From: Massilia aquatica
GTDB taxonomy: Bacteria > Pseudomonadota > Gammaproteobacteria > Burkholderiales > Burkholderiaceae_D
Direction of reading: 5' to 3'
Assembly: GCF_011682045.1 (NCBI RefSeq)
Contig: NZ_VVIW01000006.1
Coordinates: 62,001 to 126,000 of the forward strand
DNA length: 64,000 nt
Below are positions 16,509 through 25,172 of this stretch, one piece after another (position 1 is the first letter of the stretch; the number at the start of each line of letters is the position of its first letter). The notes beneath the pieces were generated by a model. That model had not been told where the DNA came from. It was given only the letters and a program-made list of their open reading frames with translations, and made no database searches. The position numbers and the translations under genes are program-made.

Positions 16509-18463
16509 TGCTGCGGCGCGGGCGTGGTTTCCGGGACCGGCACCGGGGTGACGGCGGCCGCCGGCGTGTCGGGCGCCACCGGAGCCGGTGCCGGCACGGG
16601 CGCGCGCACGCCGGGCGACGGCGGCATGAGGACCGGCGCGCGCGGCGTGGTGTCCGGACGGCGCCGGAAGCTCGTTTCGGTACCGGCGCTGAACTCGGAC
16701 GCGCTGGCCGGCGGACGCTGGATGTTGCGGATCAAATGCGGCGTAATCGACAGCACGATCTCGGTGCGGTCGGCGCCGTCGGCGGTGCGCCCGAACAGGC
16801 GCCCCACCACCGGCAGGTTGCCCACGCCCGGAATCTTGGTGCCGCTGCTGCGGTCTTCGTTATTGATCAGGCCCGCCAGCACCTGGTTCTCGCCATCCTT
16901 CAGTTGCAGCATGGTCGACGCTTCGCGGTTGCCGATGCGGTAGGCGGTGGTGCCCGAGGCGGTGGTAATGGTGTCGAGCAGGCTGCTCACCGTCAGGCCG
17001 ACACGGATGCCGATTTCGTTATTCAGATAAATGGTCGGCTCCACGTTCAGGGTCAGGCCAACGTCCAGATACGTGATCGACTCCTGCGAAAAGCCGTTCG
17101 CCACGCCGCCCGAGGACAAGGTGGTGGTGATGTTCGGGACCTTGTCGCCGATGACGATCTTGGCCTTTTCCTTGTTGCGCACGCGGATGCGCGGATTGGC
17201 CAGGGTGTTCGAGTCGCCGTCGGTCTTGCGCGCGGTGATCGTGGTCGACAGCGACGACAGGCCGATGTCGGCTTTGCCCAGCCCGCGCACGGTGTCGAGC
17301 GTGAGCGGCCCGCCGCCGGCCGCGGTCAGGGGCGCCAGGGTCAGGCTGGTGGGCCAGGCCACGCCCAGTTCCAGCAGGCGGCTGCGCTTGATCTCCAGGA
17401 TCTCGACTTCGAGCATGACTTCCGGCTCGGCCACGTCCTGCAGCGCCACCAGCTTGGCGGCCAGCTTGATCGCTTCCGGGTTGTCGCGCACGATCACCAG
17501 GTTGAGCTTTTCGTCGATCACCACGTCGCGCGACTTGAGGATGGTCTTGAGCGTGTTGGCCACCACCTTGGCGTCGGCGTTCGCCAGGAAGAAGGTTTTG
17601 ACCGTCATCTCCTGGTATTCCTTGAGCTTGGTGGCGACGTTCTGGTACACCAGCAGGGTATTGCCGTCCATGATCTGGTAATCGAGCTGGTTCGACACCA
17701 TCAGGTAGTAGATGGCCGATTCGACCGTGCTGTTTTTCAGGAAGATCGAGGTCTTCTGGTCGGTCTTGACGTCCTTGTCAAAAATGAAGTTCAGGTTCGA
17801 GCGGCGCGCGATCACGTCGAGCACCTGCTTGAGGGGAGCGTCGCGGAACTCGATGCTGATCGGCGTCTTGTAGGCGGCGGCCAGGCCGGTCTCGGCGACC
17901 GGGGCGGCGGTTTTTTCGGCGATCTCTTGCAGCAGCTGGCGCGCCGGTTCGTACTGCGGACGCTCGACCAGAATGGCGGCGGCGCGCGCGCGGGCCGGCT
18001 CGTAGTCCTTGCGCTCAAACGCGGCCGCCGCCTCTTCCATCGCTTTTGTGTGGCGCTGGTCCATCTCGATCAGGCGCAGGCCGGCGCGGGCGCGCTCGTT
18101 GGCCGGGTCGAACCCGAGCACGCGCTGGTAATCCTGCAGCGCCGGGGCCGGCCTGCCGGCGGCGAGGGCGCGGTCGGCCTGGTCGAGCAGGCGGGTGGCG
18201 GCGCGCTCGCGCGCGCGCAGGTAGGCGGCGCGGAAGACCGGGTTTTCGGGCTGGGCGTCGACCGCCTCGCGGTACTTGATCAGGCCCGCCTCGACTTCAT
18301 CCTTCTCGACCAGCGAATTGCCTTCGAGGTAAGCGGCACGCCCGGCGCAGCCGGACAGGGCCAGCAGCATCAGCGGCACCATCAGCGGAACTGCGGCGGC
18401 GCGCGCAAGGCGGCGCCAGGGTGGCAAATGCAGGCAACGTGTGCCAATCCGGTGACTAGCCAT
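16505..18463 (-). CDS. TPR-containing lipoprotein secretin, GspD/PilQ family
   Basis: A 652-residue outer-membrane channel subunit. A lipoprotein signal peptide ends LSGC (Cys at about 39), so it may be self-piloting. Residues about 45-190 look like TPR repeats (GLIKYREAVDAQPENP, ALQDYQRVLGFDPAN). Next come secretin N-domains (IEFRDAPLKQVLDVIARRSNLNF and the VKTFFLANADAKVVANTLKTI segment) and the secretin core, with VPNITTTLSSGG and the LKDGENQVLAGLINNEDR signature. The C-terminal 70 residues are Pro/Ala-rich and probably disordered. It lies immediately downstream of a PilMNOP-like set, the position of pilQ in type IV pilus operons. Its start overlaps the preceding stop by 1 nt. Confidence 0.92.
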   Translation of the reverse strand: MASHRIGTRCLHLPPWRRLARAAAVPLMVPLMLLALSGCAGRAAYLEGNSLVEKDEVEAGLIKYREAVDAQPENPVFRAAYLRARERAATRLLDQADRALAAGRPAPALQDYQRVLGFDPANERARAGLRLIEMDQRHTKAMEEAAAAFERKDYEPARARAAAILVERPQYEPARQLLQEIAEKTAAPVAETGLAAAYKTPISIEFRDAPLKQVLDVIARRSNLNFIFDKDVKTDQKTSIFLKNSTVESAIYYLMVSNQLDYQIMDGNTLLVYQNVATKLKEYQEMTVKTFFLANADAKVVANTLKTILKSRDVVIDEKLNLVIVRDNPEAIKLAAKLVALQDVAEPEVMLEVEILEIKRSRLLELGVAWPTSLTLAPLTAAGGGPLTLDTVRGLGKADIGLSSLSTTITARKTDGDSNTLANPRIRVRNKEKAKIVIGDKVPNITTTLSSGGVANGFSQESITYLDVGLTLNVEPTIYLNNEIGIRVGLTVSSLLDTITTASGTTAYRIGNREASTMLQLKDGENQVLAGLINNEDRSSGTKIPGVGNLPVVGRLFGRTADGADRTEIVLSITPHLIRNIQRPPASASEFSAGTETSFRRRPDTTPRAPVLMPPSPGVRAPVPAPAPVAPDTPAAAVTPVPVPETTPAPQQ

Positions 18464-18987
18464 CAGTCGAAGACTCCAATGTTGAGCTGTTGAACCTGGT
18501 TCAAGGGCAGATAGGTCAAGGTCAAGGTGGGCGGCGCGATTGCGTCCACCCGGTACACGCCGTCGATCACCATCTTGTTACGTACGATATAGGTCTTGTC
18601 GCCGCGCGCGAGGAACACTTCCCACGCGCCCTCGCCGACCGCCTTGCCGATGAAGACAAAGGGCAGCGGCGGCGCGCTTGGCGGCGGCGGTGGCGGCGGC
18701 GGCGTGTTGTCAACCGGCGGCGCGGCCGGCGGCGGGTTCAGGTTCTGGCTGCCGAATACGCCGGGGCCAAAGGCGTCGTCGTCGCCGATCAGGGTGTCGC
18801 GCGCGGCCAGGCGCAGGATCGCCGGTTCGGCCGGCGCGGCGACGGCACTGGTACGGGCCACGACGGCCCTGGGCGCGCTGCGTTCGACCGCTTCGGCCAC
18901 GTCCGATTCGGGCTTGTTGTCGCCAAAAACGAGCAAGCCGGCGGCTGCCAGCACGGCCGCGCCCATGACGAGGTGGCGCGGGGTCAT
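18463..18987 (-). CDS. PilP/GspC-like inner-membrane clamp protein
   Basis: A 174-residue protein with one N-terminal membrane segment (about residues 5-22) and a proline-rich linker that includes a run of eight prolines. The C-terminal beta domain (PLPFVFIGKAVGEGAWEVFLARGDKTYIVR...GVYRVDAIAPPTLTLTYLP) resembles the homology region of PilP and GspC, which contacts the secretin N-domains. It precedes the secretin gene and overlaps the upstream gene by 4 nt. Proteins of this kind are also annotated in related genomes as part of a 'secretion system X'; that label is from memory and not verified. Confidence 0.7.
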   Translation of the reverse strand: MTPRHLVMGAAVLAAAGLLVFGDNKPESDVAEAVERSAPRAVVARTSAVAAPAEPAILRLAARDTLIGDDDAFGPGVFGSQNLNPPPAAPPVDNTPPPPPPPPSAPPLPFVFIGKAVGEGAWEVFLARGDKTYIVRNKMVIDGVYRVDAIAPPTLTLTYLPLNQVQQLNIGVFD

Positions 18988-19550
18988 TGCGGCGCTCCCG
19001 GCACGTCTTGCAGGTAAAAGGTCATGCGCACGCGCGCTTCCAGCGCCGCTTCGCCCAGGTTGTCGCGCTTGAAGCTGATTTCGTCGAGCGAGGCAAAGGG
19101 AATCGCGCGCAGCGACAGGATGGTGAACTTCCAGATGGCGCCGTAGCTGCCCTTGACCGGTAACGTGACCTGGTAGGTATGCAGGCGCGCGTTGCGGTCG
19201 TAGCCGGCCTTGTAGTCGCCCTGCGAGAGCGACAGGCCGCTCTTGGCGGCGATCCCGAACAGGGTCTTGACCTGCTGCTCGGCGTAGCGCTTTTCGCCCA
19301 GGGTGGCGTAGAACAGGGCCAGGTTTTCGTTGGCGATGACCGGCGCCGGTTTCTCGACTGGGGGCGGCATGCGCGCCAGGCCTAGCGCGACGGCGTGGCG
19401 CTGCGCTTGCAGCGCATGCTGCGGCAGCAGCCAGATGACGGCCGCGCCGCCAGCCAGCAGCAGCACGCAGGCGCCGCAGAAAAACGGGCCCCGGGCGGCC
19501 ACGGCCAGGCGCGCGCGCAGCGCCAGCCTGGACAAGGTCGGCGCGCTCAT
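18984..19550 (-). CDS. PilO/GspM-like inner-membrane protein
   Basis: A 188-residue protein with a short cytoplasmic N-terminus, one membrane segment (about residues 22-42) and a periplasmic domain. The C-terminal half (YQVTLPVKGSYGAIWKFTILSLRAIPFASLDEISF) matches the ferredoxin-like fold pattern of PilO and MshJ, in which a VKGSY-like strand is followed by a helix and a strand. I chose ATG 19550 because it overlaps the upstream stop as ATGA; the long open frame upstream is a shadow of neighbouring genes. Confidence 0.72.
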   Translation of the reverse strand: MSAPTLSRLALRARLAVAARGPFFCGACVLLLAGGAAVIWLLPQHALQAQRHAVALGLARMPPPVEKPAPVIANENLALFYATLGEKRYAEQQVKTLFGIAAKSGLSLSQGDYKAGYDRNARLHTYQVTLPVKGSYGAIWKFTILSLRAIPFASLDEISFKRDNLGEAALEARVRMTFYLQDVPGAPQ

Positions 19551-20092
19551 GGCGTCACCCATTCGGCTTCGAGCTGGAAGCGGATTGGCTTGTTGGGGTC
19601 CTGCTCGTTGATTTCGTGGCGGATCAGGGTCACGCCGGCGAACAGTTCCTCGCGTTTGAGCAGTTCGACGTATTCGATCATGGCATCGCTGCTTTTCGCT
19701 TCGGCGGTGATTTTCAGGCTGCGCTTGCGCGCGTCCGGTTCCAGCGCCAGCATGCCGATGGCGGGCGGGGTGGCGGCGGCGATGGCGTCGTACAGGGCGC
19801 GCCACGGCAGGTTCAGTTGCATGACGGCCGCGTTGACGCCGGCCGCCTGCGCTTCCGAAATGCGCGGGCCCAGTGCAACGGGCGCTACCACCAGCGGAGC
19901 GCGCGAATGCAGGCGCGCCGCGTTCAGTTCTCCGGTGTCGGCGCGCTGCTGCGCCACCAGGCGCCAGCCGAGGGCGGCGGCGCAGGCGCACAGGGCCAGC
20001 CCGAGCACGGCCACGGCCCACGTACCGGGGCCGGCGCGGTGCAGGGTGCGCTGCATGGAGGGCGGCGCAAAATCGATGCGCACGCGCTTCAT
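19547..20092 (-). CDS. PilN/GspL-C-terminal-like inner-membrane protein
   Basis: A 181-residue protein with a basic N-terminus, a membrane segment (about residues 24-46) and a periplasmic domain. The context and topology are those of PilN: residues 85-180 (LPWRALYDAIAAATPPAIGMLALEPD...EYVELLKREELFAGVTL) show the alternating helix-strand pattern of the PilN fold. TGAGGA precedes the ATG. It lies between the PilM-like and PilO-like genes. Confidence 0.72.
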   Translation of the reverse strand: MKRVRIDFAPPSMQRTLHRAGPGTWAVAVLGLALCACAAALGWRLVAQQRADTGELNAARLHSRAPLVVAPVALGPRISEAQAAGVNAAVMQLNLPWRALYDAIAAATPPAIGMLALEPDARKRSLKITAEAKSSDAMIEYVELLKREELFAGVTLIRHEINEQDPNKPIRFQLEAEWVTP

Positions 20093-20102
20093 GGTTGATT
20101 CC

Positions 20103-20915
20103 TCATGCGCGGCTCCCGGTGGCGGCCAGGCGCGCGCAATCGGACCAGCCAGCGCCCTGCCCTTGTCCCAGCAAGTGGCAGCTCAGTGCGGGATGGGTGG
20201 CGCCCAGGCTCCAGGCGGCCGGCGCATGGCCCGATACGCACAGGCGCGCCGGCACCGATACATTCAGGCGCAGCGCTTCGCGCGCCACGTGCGCGGCCAG
20301 CCAGTCAAGGCCGGCGCCCTCGGGCAGCGCGCTAGCGCGTACGGCGCGGATCGACCCGTCCTCGATGGCGGCCAGGCTCAGGACCCGCTGCTGCACCAGG
20401 CCATACCAGGCGCCGGCCTTGACCGAGCCGCGCCACTGGTTGAAACCGGCGACGAATTGCGGCACCAGTTCCACCAGCGGCGCGCGCTGGGCGGCGCACA
20501 CCTGCCCGATCAGCGCCAGCAAGTGGCGCGGCAGCGCGGCCACCAGGAACGGCTGCGTTGCATCCCAGCCGGCGGACAGTTGCCAGGCGCCGGTCGGCTC
20601 GCCGAACAGGGTTTGAAAACGCAGCGCGGCGGCCGCTTCCAGGTCGGCCAGGCGCGCGCTGCCCTCAGGCGGCGCCACCTGCCAGATGCGCGCCAGTTCA
20701 TCGGCCAGCACGATGGTGACGGGCCAGTTGGGGCTGGCCGCGCCTTCGAGCAGCAGGCGCAGGGCGCCGGCGACCGACTCGGGGTGGCTGCCGCCGTCAA
20801 AGGCCAGTTCGGCCACCAGTTCCGGCGCAGCGGAGCTGAAGCGGCTGGTTTTAAGGAGCGCGACGGCGCCGGGCGCGATGCCGACCCGCAGCGATTGTCC
20901 GAAGCGTCTACGCAT
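20103..20915 (-). CDS. PilM/GspL-N-terminal-like cytoplasmic protein
   Basis: A 270-residue, mostly soluble protein without a membrane segment. By position (after gspE and before PilN/O/P-like genes), size and the lack of a transmembrane anchor it corresponds to an actin-like PilM or GspL cytoplasmic domain, which links the assembly ATPase to the membrane platform. Sequence similarity is weak and the canonical ATP-binding loops of PilM are not obvious. The start overlaps the gspE stop by 8 nt. The role is inferred mainly from context. Confidence 0.6.
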   Translation of the reverse strand: MRRRFGQSLRVGIAPGAVALLKTSRFSSAAPELVAELAFDGGSHPESVAGALRLLLEGAASPNWPVTIVLADELARIWQVAPPEGSARLADLEAAAALRFQTLFGEPTGAWQLSAGWDATQPFLVAALPRHLLALIGQVCAAQRAPLVELVPQFVAGFNQWRGSVKAGAWYGLVQQRVLSLAAIEDGSIRAVRASALPEGAGLDWLAAHVAREALRLNVSVPARLCVSGHAPAAWSLGATHPALSCHLLGQGQGAGWSDCARLAATGSRA

Positions 20916-22593
20916 GCAGGGTCACCCGCTTGATTTCGGTGAGCGTGGTGGCGCCGCGCTTGACCAGGTCGAGCGCGGCCAGGCGCAGGCTGCGGGTGCC
21001 GTTGGCGTGGGCCGCGGCCTTGATCTGGCGGATCGGGCGCTTGTCGACGATCAGTTCGCGGATCTCGTCGTTGAGGGTGAGGATTTCGGCGATCGAACGG
21101 CGCCCCTTGTAGCCGGTGCCGCGGCAGTCGCCGCAGCCCTTGCCCTGCATGAAAAGGTAGTCGTGCACGTCGGCCCGTTCCAGGTTGACCGCATCGAGTT
21201 CGGCGTCGCTCGGGGTGAATTGTTCGGCGCAGTGCGGGCAGTTCATGCGCACCAGGCGCTGGGCCCAGATGCCGTTCAGCGCCGACACGAAGGCGTAGGG
21301 GTCGATGCCCATGTGGGTAAAGCGGCCGAACACGTCGAACACATTGTTGGCGTGGACGGTGGTGAGAACCAGGTGGCCGGTCAGGGCCGACTGCACCGCG
21401 ATTTCGGCGGTTTCGCGGTCGCGGATTTCGCCGACCATGATCTTGTCGGGGTCGTGGCGCAGGATCGAGCGCAGGCCCTTGGCAAAGGTCAGGCCCTTCT
21501 TTTCGTTGACCGGAATTTGCAGGATGCCGGGCAGCTGGTATTCGACCGGGTCTTCGATGGTGATGATTTTTTCGCGCCCGTTGTGGATCTCGGTCAGGGC
21601 CGCGTACAGGGTGGTGGTCTTGCCCGAGCCGGTGGGCCCGGTCACGAGCAGCATGCCGTAGGCTTCCTGCGCCAGCATGCGCAGGGATACCAGCGAGGCC
21701 GCGTCGAAGCCCAGGGCTTCGAGGGTGAGCGCGCCGTAGGCTTCGATCATGGCGCGCTTGTCGAGGATCCGGATGACCGCGTCCTCGCCGTGAATGCTCG
21801 GCATGATCGAGACGCGCAGGTCGATCTCGCGTCCGCCCGACTCGACCCGGAAGCTGCCGTCCTGCGGCACGCGGCGTTCGGCGATATCGAGTTCGGCCAG
21901 CACTTTCAGGCGCGAGATGATGTGCTCCGCCACTTCGATGCCGCCTACCGAGGTGGCGTGATCGAGCACGCCGTCGACGCGGTACTTGACGGCCAGGCCG
22001 CCGGCGGTGCTTTCCAGGTGGATGTCGGAGGCGCCGGCCTTGAGCGCGTCGTACAGGGTCGAGTTGACCAGCTTGACGGCCGGACTGGCCGCTTCGGACA
22101 CCGAGGCGAACGACAGCACGGCGGCGGTCTTGCCGTCGCGCCGGGCGTCGCCCACGTTGGCCACCAGGGTGTCGACCGCGCGCGCCGATTCTTCCTGCTT
22201 GGACAGGTAAGCCTGGATGTCCGCTTGCAGCGCCAGGCGCAGGTTGAGCGGCGCGGACGGCGTGGCGCGCGCGCGCGTGGCCAGCCAGGTTTGCAGGTCG
22301 ACGTCGAAGGGGTCGGCGATCACGCCGATCAACTGGCCGCCGGGCGCGCGCAGCAGCACGCAGTGGCGCGCCAGCGCCTGCGCCAGCGGCAGCAGGTCGA
22401 AGGCGGTGGCGCAGCCGAGCATTTCGGCCGTTTCCATCACCGCCAGGCCGAACGGCTCGGCCAGGGCCTGGACGATCTGGCGCGCGTCCAGACCGCTGGC
22501 CGCTTCCAGTTCGGCCACGAGCGGGCGCTGCGTGTGCAGGCTCTGGGCGCGCGCGCGCGCCAGCAGGGACGGGTCAAGCGAGGGAGAACTCAC
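20908..22593 (-). CDS. gspE: Type II secretion / pilus assembly ATPase GspE
   Basis: A 561-residue cytoplasmic hexameric ATPase that powers pseudopilus assembly. Residues 1-150 form an MshEN/T2SSE-N-like domain. The C-terminal ATPase has Walker A GPTGSGKTTTLYAAL, the Asp box ITIEDPVEYQL, Walker B ILRHDPDKIMVGEIRD and the His box LTGHLVLTTVHANN. The zinc-binding tetracysteine CPHC...CGDCRGTG is intact. The GTG start at 22593 overlaps the gspF stop as GTGA. Whether it is functionally GspE or PilB/MshE-like cannot be settled from sequence alone. Confidence 0.95.
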   Translation of the reverse strand: MSSPSLDPSLLARARAQSLHTQRPLVAELEAASGLDARQIVQALAEPFGLAVMETAEMLGCATAFDLLPLAQALARHCVLLRAPGGQLIGVIADPFDVDLQTWLATRARATPSAPLNLRLALQADIQAYLSKQEESARAVDTLVANVGDARRDGKTAAVLSFASVSEAASPAVKLVNSTLYDALKAGASDIHLESTAGGLAVKYRVDGVLDHATSVGGIEVAEHIISRLKVLAELDIAERRVPQDGSFRVESGGREIDLRVSIMPSIHGEDAVIRILDKRAMIEAYGALTLEALGFDAASLVSLRMLAQEAYGMLLVTGPTGSGKTTTLYAALTEIHNGREKIITIEDPVEYQLPGILQIPVNEKKGLTFAKGLRSILRHDPDKIMVGEIRDRETAEIAVQSALTGHLVLTTVHANNVFDVFGRFTHMGIDPYAFVSALNGIWAQRLVRMNCPHCAEQFTPSDAELDAVNLERADVHDYLFMQGKGCGDCRGTGYKGRRSIAEILTLNDEIRELIVDKRPIRQIKAAAHANGTRSLRLAALDLVKRGATTLTEIKRVTLHA

Positions 22594-23777
22594 GACATGT
22601 CTCCGGCCAGATCGAAAATCGGCATATACAGCAGCACCACAATGGCGCCGACGACCAGCCCGATGGCGGCCATCAGCAGGGGTTCGAAAGTACGGGTGAA
22701 GCGGTCGATCCAGCGGCTGATTTCGCCGTCGTAAAAGGCCGCCGACTGGGTCAGCATCGGCCCCATGTCGCCGGTGCGCTCGCCGACCCGCAGCATGCGC
22801 AGCGAGATCGGGGTGGTCAGGCTGTTGGCCTCGAACGCACTCGACAGCGGCAGGCCCGACTCGATGCTGGTGCGCGCCGCGCTCAATGAAGCGCGCATCG
22901 AGGTCGACACCATCGCCTGCACGGTATCGATGGCGTTGACGATGGTGATGCCGCCTTCGCTGAGCATGCCGAGCGTGAGGTACAGGCGCGAGAGTTCATA
23001 AATGCGCACCCGTTCGCCGATGCCCGGCAAGCGCGTGACCAGGCGCGCCAGGCCGCCGTTGCGGGTCAGGCGCCGCCACAGCAGCACCAGCGCGCCCGCC
23101 AGCACAGCCAGGCCGCCCAGCAGCAGGGTGCCGTGGCTGCTGGCGAACTGGCCCCAGCCGAGCAGCATCTGCGACATCCACGGCAGGTTGCGTCCGGCGC
23201 CCTGGTAAACCTCGGCAAAGCGCGGCACCACGTAGGTAATCAGGAACATGCTGACGCCGCCGCCCACCGCCAGCAGGATCACCGGATAAATCGCGGCGCT
23301 GACAATCTTGCTGCGCACCACGTCGATGCGCTGCTGGTAATCGATGTAGCGCGCGAGCGAGCGCGGCAGGTCGCTGGTGCCTTCGGCGGCGCGCACGATG
23401 CCGATGTAGAGGGGTGAAAACAGGTCCGGCTGGTCGGCCAGCACGCTGGAAAAGCGTTTGCCTTCGCGCAAGCCGCCGAGCAGGCGTTCGAGCACGCTGC
23501 CGGTCGCGACGCTGGTTTCTTTTTCGAGCAGAGCTTCGAGCGATTCCACGATCCCGAGGCCGGCGGTCAGCAAGGCCAGCAATTCCTGGCTGAACAGCAC
23601 CAGCGACAGGCCCGGGCCGCGGCCGCGGCGCAGGCCGGCGGCGCGCACCGGTTCGACCGCGCTGACGAACAGTCCGCGTGCCTCGCACTGGCGGCGGGCA
23701 TCGGCCTCATCCTGGGCGTCGACCACCTGGCTGTGAATGCTCAGGTCAGGCGCGAGGGTACGGACAGCAAACTGCAT
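22590..23777 (-). CDS. gspF: Type II secretion inner-membrane platform protein GspF
   Basis: A 395-residue inner-membrane protein with two T2SSF domains and three membrane segments near residues 165-190, 215-240 and 365-390. Landmarks are the LFSQELLALLTAGLGIVESLEAL opening of the first domain and the matching LYLTLGMLSEGGITIVNAID of the second, plus RMLRVGERTGDMGPML. It anchors the ATPase and the nascent pseudopilus. It lies 36 bp after gspG, with AAGG before its ATG. Confidence 0.95.
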   Translation of the reverse strand: MQFAVRTLAPDLSIHSQVVDAQDEADARRQCEARGLFVSAVEPVRAAGLRRGRGPGLSLVLFSQELLALLTAGLGIVESLEALLEKETSVATGSVLERLLGGLREGKRFSSVLADQPDLFSPLYIGIVRAAEGTSDLPRSLARYIDYQQRIDVVRSKIVSAAIYPVILLAVGGGVSMFLITYVVPRFAEVYQGAGRNLPWMSQMLLGWGQFASSHGTLLLGGLAVLAGALVLLWRRLTRNGGLARLVTRLPGIGERVRIYELSRLYLTLGMLSEGGITIVNAIDTVQAMVSTSMRASLSAARTSIESGLPLSSAFEANSLTTPISLRMLRVGERTGDMGPMLTQSAAFYDGEISRWIDRFTRTFEPLLMAAIGLVVGAIVVLLYMPIFDLAGDMS

Positions 23778-23813
23778 GAGGCCTTTGCGGGGAAAACTGC
23801 GGGGTCAGGAAAA

Positions 23814-24257
23814 CTATTGGGACGTGATGTCGGCGTTTTCGCCGGTGCCGCCGGGCTGGCCATCCTTGCCGGTCGACAGAATTTCGTACTCGCCCCTGGT
23901 GCCTGGCGCGCGGTACTGGTATGGGCGGCCCCACGGGTCCTGCGGCACCGCTTTTTTGAGGTAGGGACCATTCCACTTGACCCCGGCGGTGGCGGGCGCG
24001 ACCAGCAAAGCGGCCATGCCTTCTTCGGTGGTCGGGTAGCGGCCGACGTCGAGGCGGTAGGTGTCGAGCGACTTTTCGAATGCTTCGATCTGGGCCTTGG
24101 CGACGGTGACTTCGGACTTGCCGAGCTGGGCGAAATACTTCGGTCCCACGTAAGCGGCGAGCAAGCCAATGATGACGATAACGACGAGTAATTCCAGCAG
24201 GGTGAAGCCCGCAGGGCGCGTGCGCCGGGAGTGGTTGATTTTCGTTACTGCAAACAT
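23814..24257 (-). CDS. gspG: Type II secretion major pseudopilin GspG
   Basis: A 147-residue major pseudopilin and the first gene of the secretion operon. The signal PAG-FTLLELLVVIVIIGLLAAYV has the prepilin peptidase site and Glu5. The conserved body has DTYRLDVGRYPTTEEGM, NGPYLKKAVPQDPWGRPYQYRAPG and a C-terminal Gly/Asp-rich calcium-binding-like GKDGQPGGTGENADI. This is closer to classical GspG than the two pseudopilins at the far end of the operon. GAGGAG precedes ATG 24257. Confidence 0.96.
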   Translation of the reverse strand: MFAVTKINHSRRTRPAGFTLLELLVVIVIIGLLAAYVGPKYFAQLGKSEVTVAKAQIEAFEKSLDTYRLDVGRYPTTEEGMAALLVAPATAGVKWNGPYLKKAVPQDPWGRPYQYRAPGTRGEYEILSTGKDGQPGGTGENADITSQ

Positions 24258-24371
24258 CCGTTCGACTCCTCAATGCTCAATTTGGCGTGCAAGGCTACCA
24301 TGCCGCCGACGGTTGCGACAACTATTCTTTCATAGCGGGCGCGGGGATATTTGGCATGCTTTTGAGCAAGG

Positions 24372-24423
24372 TTTTTTGGGGCGCCGGCAGAGTGTTGGCA
24401 GCATGCCCGCCAGCGCCCAAAAA
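24372..24423. repeat. Extended inverted repeat upstream of gspG
   Basis: A T6-GGGGCGC-CGGCA arm (24372-24389) can pair with TGCCCG-CCAGCGCCC-A5 (about 24404-24423). This makes an imperfect stem of roughly 18 bp with a 14-nt loop. The T and A runs are part of the stem rather than a tail, so it is not a normal terminator. It sits between the PEP-CTERM gene stop and the gspG start, 115 bp before the latter. Confidence 0.55.
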
Positions 24424-24523
24424 GCCGTGCGCAGCAGGTATCCGGACGAAAAAAAGCACATGGACCGTTGCCGGCGCATGTGCGATCGAGAGAGGCGGAC
24501 CGTGCGGACCGCCTTGATGGTGC

Positions 24524-25162
24524 TTAGTGCGCCGCTTTGCCGCTGCGGCGGCGAACCAGGCCGAGCAGGCCCAGGCCGGTCATGACCAGAAGCAGGTCCG
24601 ATGGTTCCGGAACTGCGGTCGGCGGCACCGTGGTCACCGTCACGATGCGGGTCGGCGTGTCAATGGTGGTGGTGGACGGATCGCCACCGGTAGTTGGCGG
24701 CTGGAGAAGAAACTCGACCAGATTGCCGCCGCCGTAATATTCGTTCGTGGAAAGGTCCACCAGCGCCACGCCGAACAGTGCGCCCATGGCGCCCGGGAAG
24801 GTCTCGAAGTCGCCGCCGAACACGATGTCAAAACTCAGCACGCCGCCGAGCTTCACAGCCTGCGACAGATAGTTATCCACGCCGCTGTTATCGAAGGTGA
24901 CGGTATCCGGAATATTGCCGTATACGCTGCCGCCACGCAAAACTTCTTCTTCAAAGCCAGCGCTGAAATTGCTCACCTGCGCAAACGCCGTGGTGGCAGC
25001 TTGCAGACTATTGAAGCTGAAATACATTGCGCCATCCTCGCCGGCAAATTTGCTGGCATCAATGGCAACGTGATAGGTCGGACCAGCCCAGGCAGCCGTG
25101 GCGCCCAACGCGAACGTTACAGCCAGCAATGCTTTCGTGATAATTTTTTTGATATCGAACAT
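24524..25162 (-). CDS. PEP-CTERM sorting domain-containing secreted protein
   Basis: A 212-residue exported protein. It has an N-terminal signal peptide (cleavage near AWA-GP), a Ser/Thr/Gly-rich body and a C-terminal sorting signal: VPEPSDLLLV, a hydrophobic stretch and the basic RRRSGKAAH tail. This is the classic tripartite PEP-CTERM substrate of exosortases; in this window the candidate enzyme is the XrtB-like protein at 52.1-53.7 kb. The body has a Thr-rich TIDTPTRIVTVTTVPP segment before the signal, possibly glycosylated. ATG 25162 is preceded by AAGGGAAG. It follows the nuclease gene by only 10 bp, so the two are probably co-transcribed. Confidence 0.88.
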   Translation of the reverse strand: MFDIKKIITKALLAVTFALGATAAWAGPTYHVAIDASKFAGEDGAMYFSFNSLQAATTAFAQVSNFSAGFEEEVLRGGSVYGNIPDTVTFDNSGVDNYLSQAVKLGGVLSFDIVFGGDFETFPGAMGALFGVALVDLSTNEYYGGGNLVEFLLQPPTTGGDPSTTTIDTPTRIVTVTTVPPTAVPEPSDLLLVMTGLGLLGLVRRRSGKAAH

Positions 25163-25172
25163 TCTTCTTCCC

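Noticed and set aside
16508-18493. Open reading frame of 661 codons opposite the secretin gene
   Set aside because: It runs antisense to the secretin, which has clear domain motifs. The predicted protein is mainly Arg/Gly/Val/Gln-rich, as expected from a GC-rich antisense frame.
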